From Candidatus Peribacter sp. (GTDB lineage: Bacteria; Patescibacteriota; Gracilibacteria; Peribacterales; Peribacteraceae), in the NCBI GenBank assembly GCA_018652955.1, contig JABIBA010000013.1:309637-373636 (forward strand): a stretch of DNA of 64,000 bases. Reading direction: 5' to 3'. The notes beneath the pieces were generated by a model. The model was not told the origin of the DNA. It did no database searches and worked only from the letters and a program-made list of their open reading frames with translations. Each line of letters starts with the position of its first letter. The first letter of the stretch is position 1. The translations under genes were made by a program, and so were the position numbers. This document shows positions 1 through 8,140 of this stretch, piece by piece.

Positions 1-290
1 TTGGAGGTATTTATTTAGGAATAGACCAAAACCTAACACCGGTGTTTGCATTCCCTATTACGATCAAAGCGTATGCAGCGATTATCGCTGGAGGAAAAGG
101 GAACATTTGGGGAGCAATTGTTTGTGCATATCTTATAGCAATTCTGGAGCAGTTGGTTGTTGGCGTACATTGGTTTGGGTCTTTCTATGTGCCAGCAGGA
201 TATCAACAAACAGTCGCATTACTCTTTATCATTCTCTTCTTGCTGTTTAAACCAGCAGGGATGTTTAGTACTAAAACTCGTTCCGCATAA
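1..290 (+). CDS. LivH-type branched-chain amino acid ABC transporter permease, C-terminal part
   Basis: The reading frame is open from the left edge (frame 3) and ends at TAA 288-290, so only the last ~95 residues are seen. The GTG at 42 is an internal Val codon and not a start. Hydrophobic segments and the motif AFPITIKAYAAIIAGG followed by a last helix ending LLFKPAGMF match the C-terminus of LivH-family permeases (high-affinity ABC importers of branched-chain amino acids or amides, membrane subunit). The LivM-like gene follows 3 nt downstream, which fits a liv operon. Substrate cannot be told from sequence; the ATPases and binding protein are not in the window. Confidence 0.8.
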   Translation, partial: GGIYLGIDQNLTPVFAFPITIKAYAAIIAGGKGNIWGAIVCAYLIAILEQLVVGVHWFGSFYVPAGYQQTVALLFIILFLLFKPAGMFSTKTRSA

Positions 291-293
291 CCT

Positions 294-1148
294 ATGGACT
301 TTATTTGGCACATCATCGCCATTACCTGCATGACCATTCCACATGCACTTGCCTACAATCTTGTGTTTGGAAAAGGAAAGATCTTACACTTTGGTCCTAT
401 TGGCGTCTCGTTGGTTGCGAGTTATGCAGTGGTCATTATTGCTATATCTACTGGGAGTTTTATTGCGGCAACGCTTGTAGGACTAATATCTGTTGTATTG
501 CTTTCATTGTTTTTAGCTTGGCTTTCTTTGAGGTTAGATCAAGATGCATTCGGTGTTATGACTATCGCAGTACATCTTTCTATATTGGCAGTTATTCTTA
601 ACTGGAATGGTCTTACACGAGGGGCACTCGGAATCCCTGGCGTTCCACGATTTAGCTTTCTTAGTTCTGTACAAAGCTTTGCTATTGCAGCAGCAGTTGT
701 ATCACTACTCTTTGTTATTGCTTTACGTCTGATTGATAGAAGTTCATTTGGGCGTCAGCTGCAGGCGCTTGCAGAGCACGAATGGCATGCAAAATCTTTG
801 GGTATTAATAGAACAAAAGTCCATGTCATTGCATTTCTTGTAGCTGGACTTGGGGCATTGGCTACCGCCTTACTTTTTCCACAATATTTAGCATTCTTAC
901 ATCCTAATGACTACCAGTACCCGTTCCTCGTATTCTTCATAACGATTATCGTTGCCGGTAACCCCGGTTCGGTTTATGGAGTTTTGCTTTCTACGATATT
1001 GCTTACTGTACTTAAAGAGGCATTACGATTTCTTCCGTTGTCTTCAGCGGTGATGGGTCCTGTTCGTTTAATTCTCTTTGGTATCATAATGCTAGCAGTA
1101 GTCTATTGGCGCAGAGACACGCTATTCCCTAAACAGAGGAGTATCTAG
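294..1148 (+). CDS. LivM-type branched-chain amino acid ABC transporter permease
   Basis: 284 aa, about eight to nine hydrophobic segments. The region around residues 155-190 (ALAEHEWHAKSLGINRTKV and the helix after it) corresponds to the EAA-type cytoplasmic loop of LivM permeases that contacts the ATPase; the following PQYLAFLHPNDY and IVAGNPGSVYGV segments are also typical of LivM. It starts 3 nt after the LivH-like gene and is presumably translated from the same mRNA. The periplasmic N-terminal extension of some LivM proteins is absent. Family assignment is firm; substrate (branched-chain amino acid, amide or urea-like) is not. Confidence 0.8.
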   Translation: MDFIWHIIAITCMTIPHALAYNLVFGKGKILHFGPIGVSLVASYAVVIIAISTGSFIAATLVGLISVVLLSLFLAWLSLRLDQDAFGVMTIAVHLSILAVILNWNGLTRGALGIPGVPRFSFLSSVQSFAIAAAVVSLLFVIALRLIDRSSFGRQLQALAEHEWHAKSLGINRTKVHVIAFLVAGLGALATALLFPQYLAFLHPNDYQYPFLVFFITIIVAGNPGSVYGVLLSTILLTVLKEALRFLPLSSAVMGPVRLILFGIIMLAVVYWRRDTLFPKQRSI

Positions 1149-1152
1149 ATAA

Positions 1153-1181
1153 TTGACAAATACATAGAAATAAGTTATTTT
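1153..1181 (+). promoter_or_regulatory. Promoter, leaderless type
   Basis: TTGACA at 1153-1158, 17-nt spacer, TATTTT at 1176-1181. The ATG at 1190 starts 8 nt after the -10 element, so the transcript should begin at or next to the start codon. Confidence 0.65.
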
Positions 1182-1189
1182 ATCAATTG

Positions 1190-1429
1190 ATGGAACATCA
1201 TGCCACTCCAAGACTGTCTCAAAAACAAGTTCTCTCAACAAAACAGGAGCAGGCTCTTCAGTTAGTCCGTGATGCAACAGTATTACGAACGCAACGGTTC
1301 AATGAGGGTAATCATACAGAAGAAGAAAAAAGAAGCTTTCGTGGCTTAATGATGGCCGCACTTTATCAAGTTTCTTTTGATGTACACCACTCTACGCAAG
1401 ATGCAGGATCTAGTCGCGAACGATCATAG
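1190..1429 (+). CDS. Hypothetical protein, 79 aa
   Basis: Short, polar protein rich in Gln, Arg, His and Ser, with no membrane segment or recognisable motif. A TTG codon at 1187 is in frame, but ATG 1190 fits better because the strong promoter at 1153-1181 places the transcription start at it. It sits between the liv genes and pyrD on the same strand. No function can be proposed; the near-consensus promoter is the main reason to call it a gene. Confidence 0.5.
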   Translation: MEHHATPRLSQKQVLSTKQEQALQLVRDATVLRTQRFNEGNHTEEEKRSFRGLMMAALYQVSFDVHHSTQDAGSSRERS

Positions 1430-1436
1430 TTTGCGG

Positions 1437-1442
1437 TACGAT
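1437..1442 (+). promoter_or_regulatory. -10 element of pyrD
   Basis: TACGAT ends 8 nt before the ATG at 1451. There is no Shine-Dalgarno sequence, matching the leaderless pattern seen across the window. No clear -35 box. Confidence 0.4.
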
Positions 1443-1450
1443 AACCATCG

Positions 1451-2395
1451 ATGAATCTCTCCCAAACCGTACTCGGCATCACCTTCGAAAACCCGACGGT
1501 GTTGGCTTCTGGTATTTTGGGAATTACTTCTTCTACTTGGAAGGATGTTGCAAAGAAAGGAGCGGGAGGTATTACGACGAAATCTCTCTGGGCGAAAGAG
1601 CACAAAGGACATCCAAACCCTACAATCATCGAGACAGATCACTGGATGCTTAATGCTGTTGGTCTTCCTGATGCAGGACCTGCAAAAGCAAACGAAGAGA
1701 TCGCAGACTTTATGAAAGATCACCCTGTTCCACTTATCGCAAACATTGTGGCAGGACTTATCGACGATTACGCAAAGACTGCAGAGGGGATAGTGCCACT
1801 GAAGCCAGATGCATTTGAGGTAAACATCAGTTGCCCGAATGTAGAAGATGAATTTGGAAAGCCGTTTGCGTGTAGTGCTCCAGATGCCGCTAAGGTAACT
1901 GCCGCTGTAAAGAAAGTGATCGGAGATATTCCAATGTTCGTAAAGCTTTCACCGAATGTCGATCACATCGGAGAGATTGCAAAGGCTTGCCTTGCAGAAG
2001 GTGCAGATGGATTCACAGTGATCAATACAGTAGGACCGGGAATGGCAATAGACCTTAGGAGTCGCATGCCGATACTTGCAAACAAAGTCGGAGGACTTTC
2101 CGGACCTGCAATTAAGCCAATTGCTGTGAAGTGCATAGCCGATGTATACGCAGCAACAGATGGGAAGTGTCCGATTATAGGAACAGGAGGTGTGTATACC
2201 GGAGAAGACGCACTAGAGATGATACTTGCTGGTGCAACTCTTATCGGGATTGGATCTGCAGTCTCGAGACATGGTGCAGAGGTCTTTGCAGAGGTCTGTG
2301 AAGGCATGCAATATTGGTGCACGAACGAAGGAATCGATGATATCAGCTCTATGGTTGGTGGAATGCACAAAGAACTTGCTTCTCGAAACGCATAA
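1451..2395 (+). CDS. pyrD: Dihydroorotate dehydrogenase catalytic subunit, class 1B
   Basis: 314 aa TIM-barrel flavoprotein oxidising dihydroorotate to orotate in pyrimidine synthesis. N-terminal NPTVLASGILG and the motif NISCPNV (about residues 125-131, catalytic Cys of class 1 enzymes) are visible, as are the FMN-phosphate region IIGTGGVYTGEDALEMILAG and IGIGSAV near the C-terminus. The catalytic Cys instead of Ser places it in class 1, and the adjacent pyrK makes it class 1B, the NAD-linked heterotetramer. The stop codon overlaps the pyrK start by one base (TAATG), so the two are translationally linked. Length is normal for the family. Confidence 0.95.
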   Translation: MNLSQTVLGITFENPTVLASGILGITSSTWKDVAKKGAGGITTKSLWAKEHKGHPNPTIIETDHWMLNAVGLPDAGPAKANEEIADFMKDHPVPLIANIVAGLIDDYAKTAEGIVPLKPDAFEVNISCPNVEDEFGKPFACSAPDAAKVTAAVKKVIGDIPMFVKLSPNVDHIGEIAKACLAEGADGFTVINTVGPGMAIDLRSRMPILANKVGGLSGPAIKPIAVKCIADVYAATDGKCPIIGTGGVYTGEDALEMILAGATLIGIGSAVSRHGAEVFAEVCEGMQYWCTNEGIDDISSMVGGMHKELASRNA

Positions 2396-3234
2396 TGTCT
2401 TCTATCTCTCTTCAGTCTCGGCTCCCAAAGACATATCGCATTAAGGCGATCACTCAGGAAACGGAAATGGTACGCACGTATACATTCGATGGATCACTTG
2501 GAGCCAAGCCTGGTCAATTCCTTATGCTCTGGCTTCCGGGAGTAGATGAAAAACCGTTCTCCGTTGCGTTTGATGATGGATCAGAAACAAAGATTACATT
2601 CTTTGCAGTAGGACCTATGAGTGAAGCACTTGCACAGTCTAAAGTTGGAGACTTGGTTGGGCTACGTGGACCATTCGGTACCTCATACGAATGGGAAGCG
2701 GGGGATCATATTGTACTTGTGGCAGGTGGATATGGAGCTGCCCCTATGTTCTTTGTTGCATCCGAAGCGGTGAAGCATGGATGTACCTTAGAGGCGATAG
2801 TCGGAGCACGCGGAAAAGAACACTTGTTGTACCTTAAAGAATTAGAGTCATTGCAGCATGTCTCACTTCATGTTTCTACGGATGATGGATCTGTAGGACA
2901 CAAAGGATATAATACTGAAGTTCTCGATCAACTTCTCGAGGCTTCTGCAGACCCTGATGCAAAAGACCCGCCTATTGATAGAGTATTCGCCTGTGGACCA
3001 GAGATGATGTTGAAATCTGTACTAACAGTATCCGAAAAGCACAAAGTTCCTTGTCAGCTTTCTTTGGAGCGTTATATGAAATGTGGATTCGGTATTTGCG
3101 GGAACTGTGTAATGGATCCGACAGGAATGCGGCTCTGCATAGAAGGACCTGTTGTTTCTGGTGACGTTTGCGCGAAACTCACGGAGTTTGGAAAATACCA
3201 CCGCGATGACATTGGTAAGAAGCACGAGTTTTAA
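2395..3234 (+). CDS. pyrK: Dihydroorotate dehydrogenase electron-transfer subunit
   Basis: 279 aa member of the ferredoxin-NADP reductase family. An N-terminal FAD-binding barrel (FLMLWLPGVDEKPFSVA region) is followed by an NAD-binding domain (LVAGGYGAAPMFFVASEA, later VFACGPEMMLKSV) and a C-terminal Cys cluster (KCGFGICGNCVMDP and a later Cys in RLCIEGP) that should hold a [2Fe-2S] cluster, as in PyrK. It passes electrons from the PyrD FMN to NAD+. Directly coupled to pyrD. Ends 2 bp from the convergent hypothetical gene. Confidence 0.93.
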   Translation: MSSISLQSRLPKTYRIKAITQETEMVRTYTFDGSLGAKPGQFLMLWLPGVDEKPFSVAFDDGSETKITFFAVGPMSEALAQSKVGDLVGLRGPFGTSYEWEAGDHIVLVAGGYGAAPMFFVASEAVKHGCTLEAIVGARGKEHLLYLKELESLQHVSLHVSTDDGSVGHKGYNTEVLDQLLEASADPDAKDPPIDRVFACGPEMMLKSVLTVSEKHKVPCQLSLERYMKCGFGICGNCVMDPTGMRLCIEGPVVSGDVCAKLTEFGKYHRDDIGKKHEF

Positions 3235-3235
3235 G

Positions 3236-3610
3236 CTACAGACGAATTGTGCGCTCTACCCAAATAACTTCCATCTGCTTTCGGGAGGTTCTTGATATCT
3301 TCTTCTTAGAAGCCTGCTTAACGGGAACCATCTGTTCGTCATTTTTGCGAATAGTCCAGAGAGCATGAAGGCCAAATCCAACGAGCATCATTAGCATTCC
3401 AAAGGCGAGTACTCCTGCTGGATTACTGGATTCTATGGTAGCAGCTGGAAGTAATACCTCTTGGTTGATCCACATTGGTTCACCAGCTTGCTGAGTTCCA
3501 AGGTACGTTCCTTGGCTTGTCATACTAGCCGAAAGAGACATCTGGGAGCCAATAGTGACGACCAGAGCGCCTAATGCAATGAAGGATGTTCCTAGTGTTT
3601 TGTGTGTCAT
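3236..3610 (-). CDS. Hypothetical membrane protein, 124 aa
   Basis: Two hydrophobic segments, one at the N-terminus (about residues 5-27) and one around 65-88 (VLAFGMLMMLVGFGLHALW), separated by a polar loop, then a basic tail. This suggests a small inner-membrane protein with the loop outside and both ends inside. No family recognised. The start ATG at 3610 lies 9 nt after a TATAAT box, so it is probably leaderless. It converges on pyrK with almost no gap. Confidence 0.6.
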   Translation of the reverse strand: MTHKTLGTSFIALGALVVTIGSQMSLSASMTSQGTYLGTQQAGEPMWINQEVLLPAATIESSNPAGVLAFGMLMMLVGFGLHALWTIRKNDEQMVPVKQASKKKISRTSRKQMEVIWVERTIRL

Positions 3611-3619
3611 GCTATATAT

Positions 3620-3625
3620 ATTATA
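3620..3625 (-). promoter_or_regulatory. Extended -10 promoter
   Basis: On the minus strand TGCTATAAT, an extended -10 element (TATAAT at 3625-3620), ends 9 nt before the ATG at 3610. Confidence 0.55.
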
Positions 3626-3649
3626 GCATATTTAGCTCTATTTTGCAAT

Positions 3650-3724
3650 TGGTAGCCTCAAGGGGAATTGAACCCCTGTTACCAGGATGAAAACCTGGCG
3701 TCCTAACCACTAGACGATGAGGCC
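3650..3724 (-). tRNA. tRNA-Glu (UUC)
   Basis: 75 nt including an encoded CCA end. The acceptor stem GGCCTCA pairs with TGAGGCT (one G-U), the anticodon stem CCAGG/CCTGG encloses the loop TTTTCAT with anticodon TTC, and the T-loop GGTTCAATTCC is standard. A TAGAAT box about ten nt upstream of the 5' end probably drives it. Confidence 0.95.
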
Positions 3725-3767
3725 ACCGACGCAGATTCTACCATACTCATACCCCTAAAAAAATCGC

Positions 3768-3773
3768 TATACT
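3768..3773 (+). promoter_or_regulatory. -10 element, leaderless type
   Basis: TATACT ends 6 nt before ATG 3780; no Shine-Dalgarno sequence. It is divergent from the tRNA-Glu promoter region. Confidence 0.55.
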
Positions 3774-3779
3774 GCCAAT

Positions 3780-4022
3780 ATGTCTCATTATTTTTATCTC
3801 GCTCGTTGCTCCAATGGATCCCTCTATTCTGGGTATTGCAAGGATCTCAAGAGTAGAGAGGAGATGCATAATTCAGGCAAGGGGGCCAAATATACGCGTG
3901 CGCATCTTCCTGTAAAAATTATCTATTCGGAGGAGTTTGATACGGTATCTGAGGCTTTAAAGCGTGAAGCACAGGTAAAGAAATTCCCTAAATCTCGAAA
4001 GGAGGAATTGATCAATATGTGA
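3780..4022 (+). CDS. GIY-YIG nuclease superfamily protein (UPF0213/YhbQ type)
   Basis: 80 aa single-domain protein. YFYLARCSNGSLYSGY matches the family's Y-x-Y-x-L-x-C ... LYTGY core, followed by HNSGKGAKYTR and a C-terminal SEEFDTVSEALKREAQVKK that are characteristic of the small YhbQ/UPF0213 proteins. These are presumed nucleases of unknown substrate, not homing endonucleases. The second GIY-YIG tyrosine (LYSGY) and the Glu of the C-terminal helix are kept. Starts 6 nt after TATACT. Confidence 0.85.
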   Translation: MSHYFYLARCSNGSLYSGYCKDLKSREEMHNSGKGAKYTRAHLPVKIIYSEEFDTVSEALKREAQVKKFPKSRKEELINM

Positions 4023-4034
4023 TATCGTTTTCCT

Positions 4035-5576
4035 ATGAATATATCTCGACTACTAAAATATAGCGCATATCTTCTTATAGCCCTTGCAGCTCTTAAAGGT
4101 TTTTATCATCTTGCGTCTTTATCATGGTTCTTCTTTGCTGGGGAATATACAGGAGATGCAAAGTACTATTTCACCGTTGGAAGAGGTATTGTAAACGGTC
4201 ACGTACTCTATACAGACATCTTTGATACAAAACCTCCTGGAGTGTATCTGCTGAGCGCTCTATCGATGTCGATATTTAATAGTGCAGTGTTAGGATCTAT
4301 TCTCAATGGTCTTATCGTTCTTGCATATCCTATTACGTTTGGACTGGCTGCATATGTCTTGGATAGGAGAGTCTTTACAGTAGTACTATCTGCTCTCTTT
4401 GGTTTGCTTCTTGCATTGAACTCAGGCTTTCAGGCAGGTGCCTGGCAGGTGGAATGGTTTGGAGCGTTCTTTGGGTCTCTCTATGCCTTGGCGCTGGTAC
4501 TCACCTCCAGAAGTCGTACGTCGAAACTATCTATTGGAATACTCAGTATCTGCATGGTACTTACTATTGGTTTTAAGGAACCATTTGCGCTTGTTCTTAT
4601 TGGCACAGGGCTCGTGCTTCTTCCAACAAAGAAAGATCTTCTCTACGGGCTACTATTACCACTAATCATTACAGCAATTGTTGGTGTTATTGGGTTACTG
4701 GTCTTTGGCTACGCTGGAGGATATTTCTCAACGTATCTTCCATCACACTTTGGTCATCATCTCGTGCGCTCTGTTCCCCTATGGCAACGAGGGTTTTATG
4801 CAAATTTGATGTTGAAGTATCTCTGGGAGTTCTCGTACGCATTTTCTGCATTAATAGTGATTCTATTTTCTAGCGCACTACTACAGAGTCGACAATTCGT
4901 TCGTCCTGTAGCTCGTATAGGCCTGATTGTATTAGCACTATATCTTGGTCTTACTGCAGGAAACTTACGAGGATATCCAGTTGCCAGCCATTTTGTAGCA
5001 CTAATTCCCCTGTATACAGCACTGTTTTTACTTCTTCTGAAACGCTTAGATATCACTGCTCGTATTTTTATGGGAGTGATGGTATTTACCTTAATCACTC
5101 TTCCTATGAGCGATGGATATTCCCAGTATGCTGCAGCTCTTTTAGGCAGAGCAAAAGGAGAGGCAGTGCATAAAGAAACAGCAGACAAGATAGATGCTAT
5201 TCTCGATGCGTGTGACGTCGACCGCTACTTCTTTGTAGAGGAGCGACCATATATGGAATACATGCAGCACTCTCCTCTCAACTTTTTTGTGTATGCAGGT
5301 CCATCATCAATTGTCTACTATCATCCAAAAATTATCGAGAAACATCTTAAGTCATTCTCTGCTGCGAAGATCGTTATTGCAGCAGGAGACTCATATGAGA
5401 TACGAGAACAATCAGCAGAAAAAGCTCTCTCAGAAATGACGTTTCGGTACTTGGCAAATAACTTCACCATACTCCCGTGGGAGTGTGCAGCAGATCTCTC
5501 ACTGCCCGACGGATACTCTGTGCTCTTTAGAAAAGACTTAGATGCTATGAAGCCGTTTCTGTTTAAAATGAAATAA
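4035..5576 (+). CDS. Polytopic membrane glycosyltransferase, GT39/ArnT-like
   Basis: 513 aa with roughly ten or more hydrophobic segments over residues 5-370 and a soluble C-terminal part. The first extracytoplasmic loop contains GDAKYYFTVGRGI and FDTKPPGVYLL; an acidic residue followed by KPP is the hallmark of GT-C glycosyltransferases of the Dol-P-Man/ArnT type, which move a sugar from a lipid-phosphate carrier onto an acceptor outside the membrane. The acceptor cannot be inferred; a surface glycoprotein or lipid is plausible given the exported proteins nearby. Begins 12 nt after the GIY-YIG gene. Confidence 0.7.
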   Translation: MNISRLLKYSAYLLIALAALKGFYHLASLSWFFFAGEYTGDAKYYFTVGRGIVNGHVLYTDIFDTKPPGVYLLSALSMSIFNSAVLGSILNGLIVLAYPITFGLAAYVLDRRVFTVVLSALFGLLLALNSGFQAGAWQVEWFGAFFGSLYALALVLTSRSRTSKLSIGILSICMVLTIGFKEPFALVLIGTGLVLLPTKKDLLYGLLLPLIITAIVGVIGLLVFGYAGGYFSTYLPSHFGHHLVRSVPLWQRGFYANLMLKYLWEFSYAFSALIVILFSSALLQSRQFVRPVARIGLIVLALYLGLTAGNLRGYPVASHFVALIPLYTALFLLLLKRLDITARIFMGVMVFTLITLPMSDGYSQYAAALLGRAKGEAVHKETADKIDAILDACDVDRYFFVEERPYMEYMQHSPLNFFVYAGPSSIVYYHPKIIEKHLKSFSAAKIVIAAGDSYEIREQSAEKALSEMTFRYLANNFTILPWECAADLSLPDGYSVLFRKDLDAMKPFLFKMK

Positions 5577-5577
5577 C

Positions 5578-5606
5578 AAAAAAGGGGACTTGCGTCTCCC
5601 TTTTTG
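5578..5606. terminator. Intrinsic terminator, probably bidirectional
   Basis: An A-run, a G-rich arm with GAC, loop TTGC, GTC with a C-rich arm, then TTTTT. It sits between the convergent glycosyltransferase and the 5647-6114 gene and could serve both. Confidence 0.75.
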
Positions 5607-5646
5607 TATTTGTTTTGATCCGCTCTAAAGATCTACCCTCTTTTTT

Positions 5647-6114
5647 TTAGTAGTTAGTAGGGAAATAGTTTACTTCGTAGTTTTCACCATTAATGTATGC
5701 TTCTAGACAGTGTGTGTAACGAGTACCTGTGTAGTTAGAACACCCAGGAACACGCTGACGACGCTGTGCAGGAGCACCACGTACAGTCCCAGTTGTAGTA
5801 GGGGCTGCAAAGTGACGGATATCATCGCTTTCTCTTTGATTGCGACGACGTTCTACGTTTTGTCCGATACTTGAACGACGTGGTGCTGTTAGCCTGAAGC
5901 TAACACCATTACGTATATCAAGTGTGTCTCTTTCGCTACGTGAGCGGAAGATTCCGGTTGCACGGTGCAAGTTTGGCATGTTTCGTACAATATCGGAGTT
6001 GATGTTATGTCCAGAGTAGGACACAAGCTCGGCGTTCTGAGCGGATGAAGCGCCGACAACCATCCCGACAAGTACACCAAGTGCACCAATGACGTAAGTT
6101 TGGCGATTAGCCAT
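5647..6114 (-). CDS. Hypothetical exported protein, 155 aa
   Basis: N-terminal hydrophobic segment (VIGALGVLVGMVVGASSA) with an Ala-rich end that could be a signal peptide or anchor, then a very Arg-rich polar middle (about residues 50-120) and a tail with two Cys in PGCSNYTGTRYTHCLEAYI that could form a disulphide. A TATAAT box lies about 40 nt upstream, so this transcript probably has a leader. No family recognised. Confidence 0.55.
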   Translation of the reverse strand: MANRQTYVIGALGVLVGMVVGASSAQNAELVSYSGHNINSDIVRNMPNLHRATGIFRSRSERDTLDIRNGVSFRLTAPRRSSIGQNVERRRNQRESDDIRHFAAPTTTGTVRGAPAQRRQRVPGCSNYTGTRYTHCLEAYINGENYEVNYFPTNY

Positions 6115-6216
6115 AACGGATAGTGTGTAGGAAATAAAATTTGTTTATATATATATTATAACATAATTACATATATTGTACAATGCTCATAATTGGCTAT
6201 AACTAGGCTGATTCAA

Positions 6217-6222
6217 TAGAAT
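6217..6222 (+). promoter_or_regulatory. -10 element
   Basis: TAGAAT ends 9 nt before ATG 6232, with no Shine-Dalgarno sequence between. Confidence 0.45.
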
Positions 6223-6231
6223 AGCTGCAAT

Positions 6232-6768
6232 ATGCAGCCTCTAGACGTGATCGTCGGCTTTCTGATGGTTTGGGTGTTTGTCATCGTCCTTATGGTCGTG
6301 ACATCCATCTTCTTGCGAGCACCATTTGTCCCTACTCCAATGAAGATTACGAAGAAGATGGTGGCGTTTGCTGACCTTAAAGGGGATGAGGTGGTCTATG
6401 ACCTTGGAGCAGGAGATGGAAGACTTCTTATAGAATCAAAGAAGGCGCATCCAGGTATAACGGCAAAGGGCTTTGAGCTTTCGCCTCCTGTGTATGTATG
6501 GGGCCTCTTTCTTATTTGGAAATCGGGCGTGAAGGTAGGCTTGCATATGAGAAATATGTTTCATCAGAATGTTTCCGATGCAGATTGTATCTTCTTGTAT
6601 CTCATGCCAGGGGCTATGAAGACCCTTCAGAAGAAATTTGAAAAAGAGTTAAAACCAGGGACCAAGGTTATCTCCCATGCATTTAAGTTCCCGGGGAGGG
6701 AGCCGGTGAAGAGCATGCCCGTACCGTGGTTGCAGGGAGAGAAGGACCTGAGGCTCTACATATGGTAA
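6232..6768 (+). CDS. Membrane-anchored class I SAM-dependent methyltransferase
   Basis: 178 aa. An N-terminal transmembrane helix (about residues 6-29) is followed by a Rossmann fold with the SAM-binding motif YDLGAGDGRLL (residues ~58-68) and an acidic residue at the end of strand 2 (KGFELSPP). The fold then appears short: ADCIFLYLMPGAMKTLQ is motif IV/V, with no obvious substrate domain. Substrate is unknown; the helix suggests it works on lipids, quinones or membrane proteins. Its last 86 bp overlap the convergent comEC gene. Confidence 0.7.
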   Translation: MQPLDVIVGFLMVWVFVIVLMVVTSIFLRAPFVPTPMKITKKMVAFADLKGDEVVYDLGAGDGRLLIESKKAHPGITAKGFELSPPVYVWGLFLIWKSGVKVGLHMRNMFHQNVSDADCIFLYLMPGAMKTLQKKFEKELKPGTKVISHAFKFPGREPVKSMPVPWLQGEKDLRLYIW

Positions 6769-8140
6769 GTATCAGGAGGTAGTATGGAAGAAGTACCCAT
6801 GCTGGAATATGCATATTTATTGATGCAAAAGGAATGGCATTGCACATATGTGCGACAGTAATAATCCATTCAAGACATGCCCAGCCCAAATACGATACTA
6901 ATTGACCAAGAGGGAATGAAATGAAACTCAGCAATGTTCCCGCAGCGCCAAAGAGCATTGCGAGTGGAATGACTGGAGCTATGAGAATATTTGCCAGTGG
7001 TGCTATGAGAGAGAATCTCCCAAAGAGCATAATGATCAGTGGCACTGCGGTAATTTGCGCTGCTACAGTCATTTGTAATGATTCTTGTAGAGCAAGAGTT
7101 TTGGGTACACGTGCAAAGAGAGGATCAAGAATAAGTTTAAGTTCTGTAAGTCCTATCACTGCGAGAAACGATAGTTGAAACCCTGCATCGTACCAGAGAA
7201 TCTTTGGGTTCCACACGATCATAAAAAATGCAGCCCAGAGAATAGAGAGCCTGACTGTTGTCGTTCGCCCAGACTGCAGAGCACAAAGCCCTAGTATTCC
7301 CATAATTGCAGCGCGTACCACTGCGGCACTTGCTCCCACGAATATTGTAAAGAGAACGATAGCAGTGACGGCAGGGAAGAACCGAACTTTAAGAGGAAGC
7401 CAGAATAGCAAGCTTGAGATTACCGCGATAACTATTGTGATGTTATAGCCCGATATCGCAATGATGTGAGTGAGCCCTGTGGCATTAAATGCTTGGAGAA
7501 GATCATCAGGGATTCCTTTTCTAGATCCAGTGAGCAGTCCTGCCATAAAAGAGGCATGAGGTTCTGGATAGAGACGGTTTATCTGAGCTTCGAATCTGGA
7601 TTTTAGAGAGTAGAGGGATTTTCTAATAGGACTAGAGCTAGAACTAGTAATAGATTTGATAGATCCCCGATACATGACGCTGTAGATATCGTACCTGCTG
7701 AGATAACGGTCGTAGTGAAAGGTTTCTATCTGCTCAGGTTTCTCCAATATTCCTGTTGCAGTAACTCGATCGCTATATTCGTATTCAGGCCACTGACGTC
7801 TATCTGTTACGAGTACATTCCCAGATATTCCATCAATAATGGTTCCAGATCCATCTGTAATTCTCTCAACAGCAATCGTATATTTTGTAAGCATCGGTCT
7901 ACGGTCTGGTTCTTGCGAAACCACTCCTGAGATCTTTACTTTTTGTTCAGTTGCATACCAATCAATTGTATTAGGAGTAGGGGTATGTGTTGTACGTATG
8001 ACACAGACGAGTGCAACAAGCATGCCGAGCAAGGATGCGATTACTTTTCTTATGCCCATTGCAGAATAAATGCAGATAGAAGAAAAGATCCTAAGAACCA
8101 GTAGGAGTAGATGTGCATAGCGACTAATTCTGCGCTGCAA
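6683..8140 (-). CDS. comEC: ComEC/Rec2-family DNA uptake channel lacking the beta-lactamase domain
   Basis: 485 aa polytopic protein. An N-terminal OB-like extracytoplasmic region (residues ~50-150) is followed by the Competence domain with its signature GLTHIIAISGYNITI (about 225-240) and many hydrophobic helices. ComEC forms the inner-membrane channel for single-stranded DNA in transformation. The C-terminal metallo-beta-lactamase-like nuclease domain of full-length ComEC is missing: the protein ends soon after the last helices in a short Ser/Pro/Ala tail. Start is uncertain: TTG 8140 overlaps the upstream rsmA by 17 nt; an ATG at 8059 is possible. Same strand as rsmA, so probably cotranscribed. 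Confidence 0.85.
   Translation of the reverse strand: MQRRISRYAHLLLLVLRIFSSICIYSAMGIRKVIASLLGMLVALVCVIRTTHTPTPNTIDWYATEQKVKISGVVSQEPDRRPMLTKYTIAVERITDGSGTIIDGISGNVLVTDRRQWPEYEYSDRVTATGILEKPEQIETFHYDRYLSRYDIYSVMYRGSIKSITSSSSSPIRKSLYSLKSRFEAQINRLYPEPHASFMAGLLTGSRKGIPDDLLQAFNATGLTHIIAISGYNITIVIAVISSLLFWLPLKVRFFPAVTAIVLFTIFVGASAAVVRAAIMGILGLCALQSGRTTTVRLSILWAAFFMIVWNPKILWYDAGFQLSFLAVIGLTELKLILDPLFARVPKTLALQESLQMTVAAQITAVPLIIMLFGRFSLIAPLANILIAPVIPLAMLFGAAGTLLSFISFPLGQLVSYLGWACLEWIITVAHMCNAIPFASINMHIPAWVLLPYYLLILTICRASGPSLPATTVRACSSPAPSPGT

Noticed and set aside
3780..4022. GIY-YIG protein as a homing endonuclease or mobile element
   Set aside because: Size and motifs fit the housekeeping YhbQ/UPF0213 group; no intron or repeat surrounds it.
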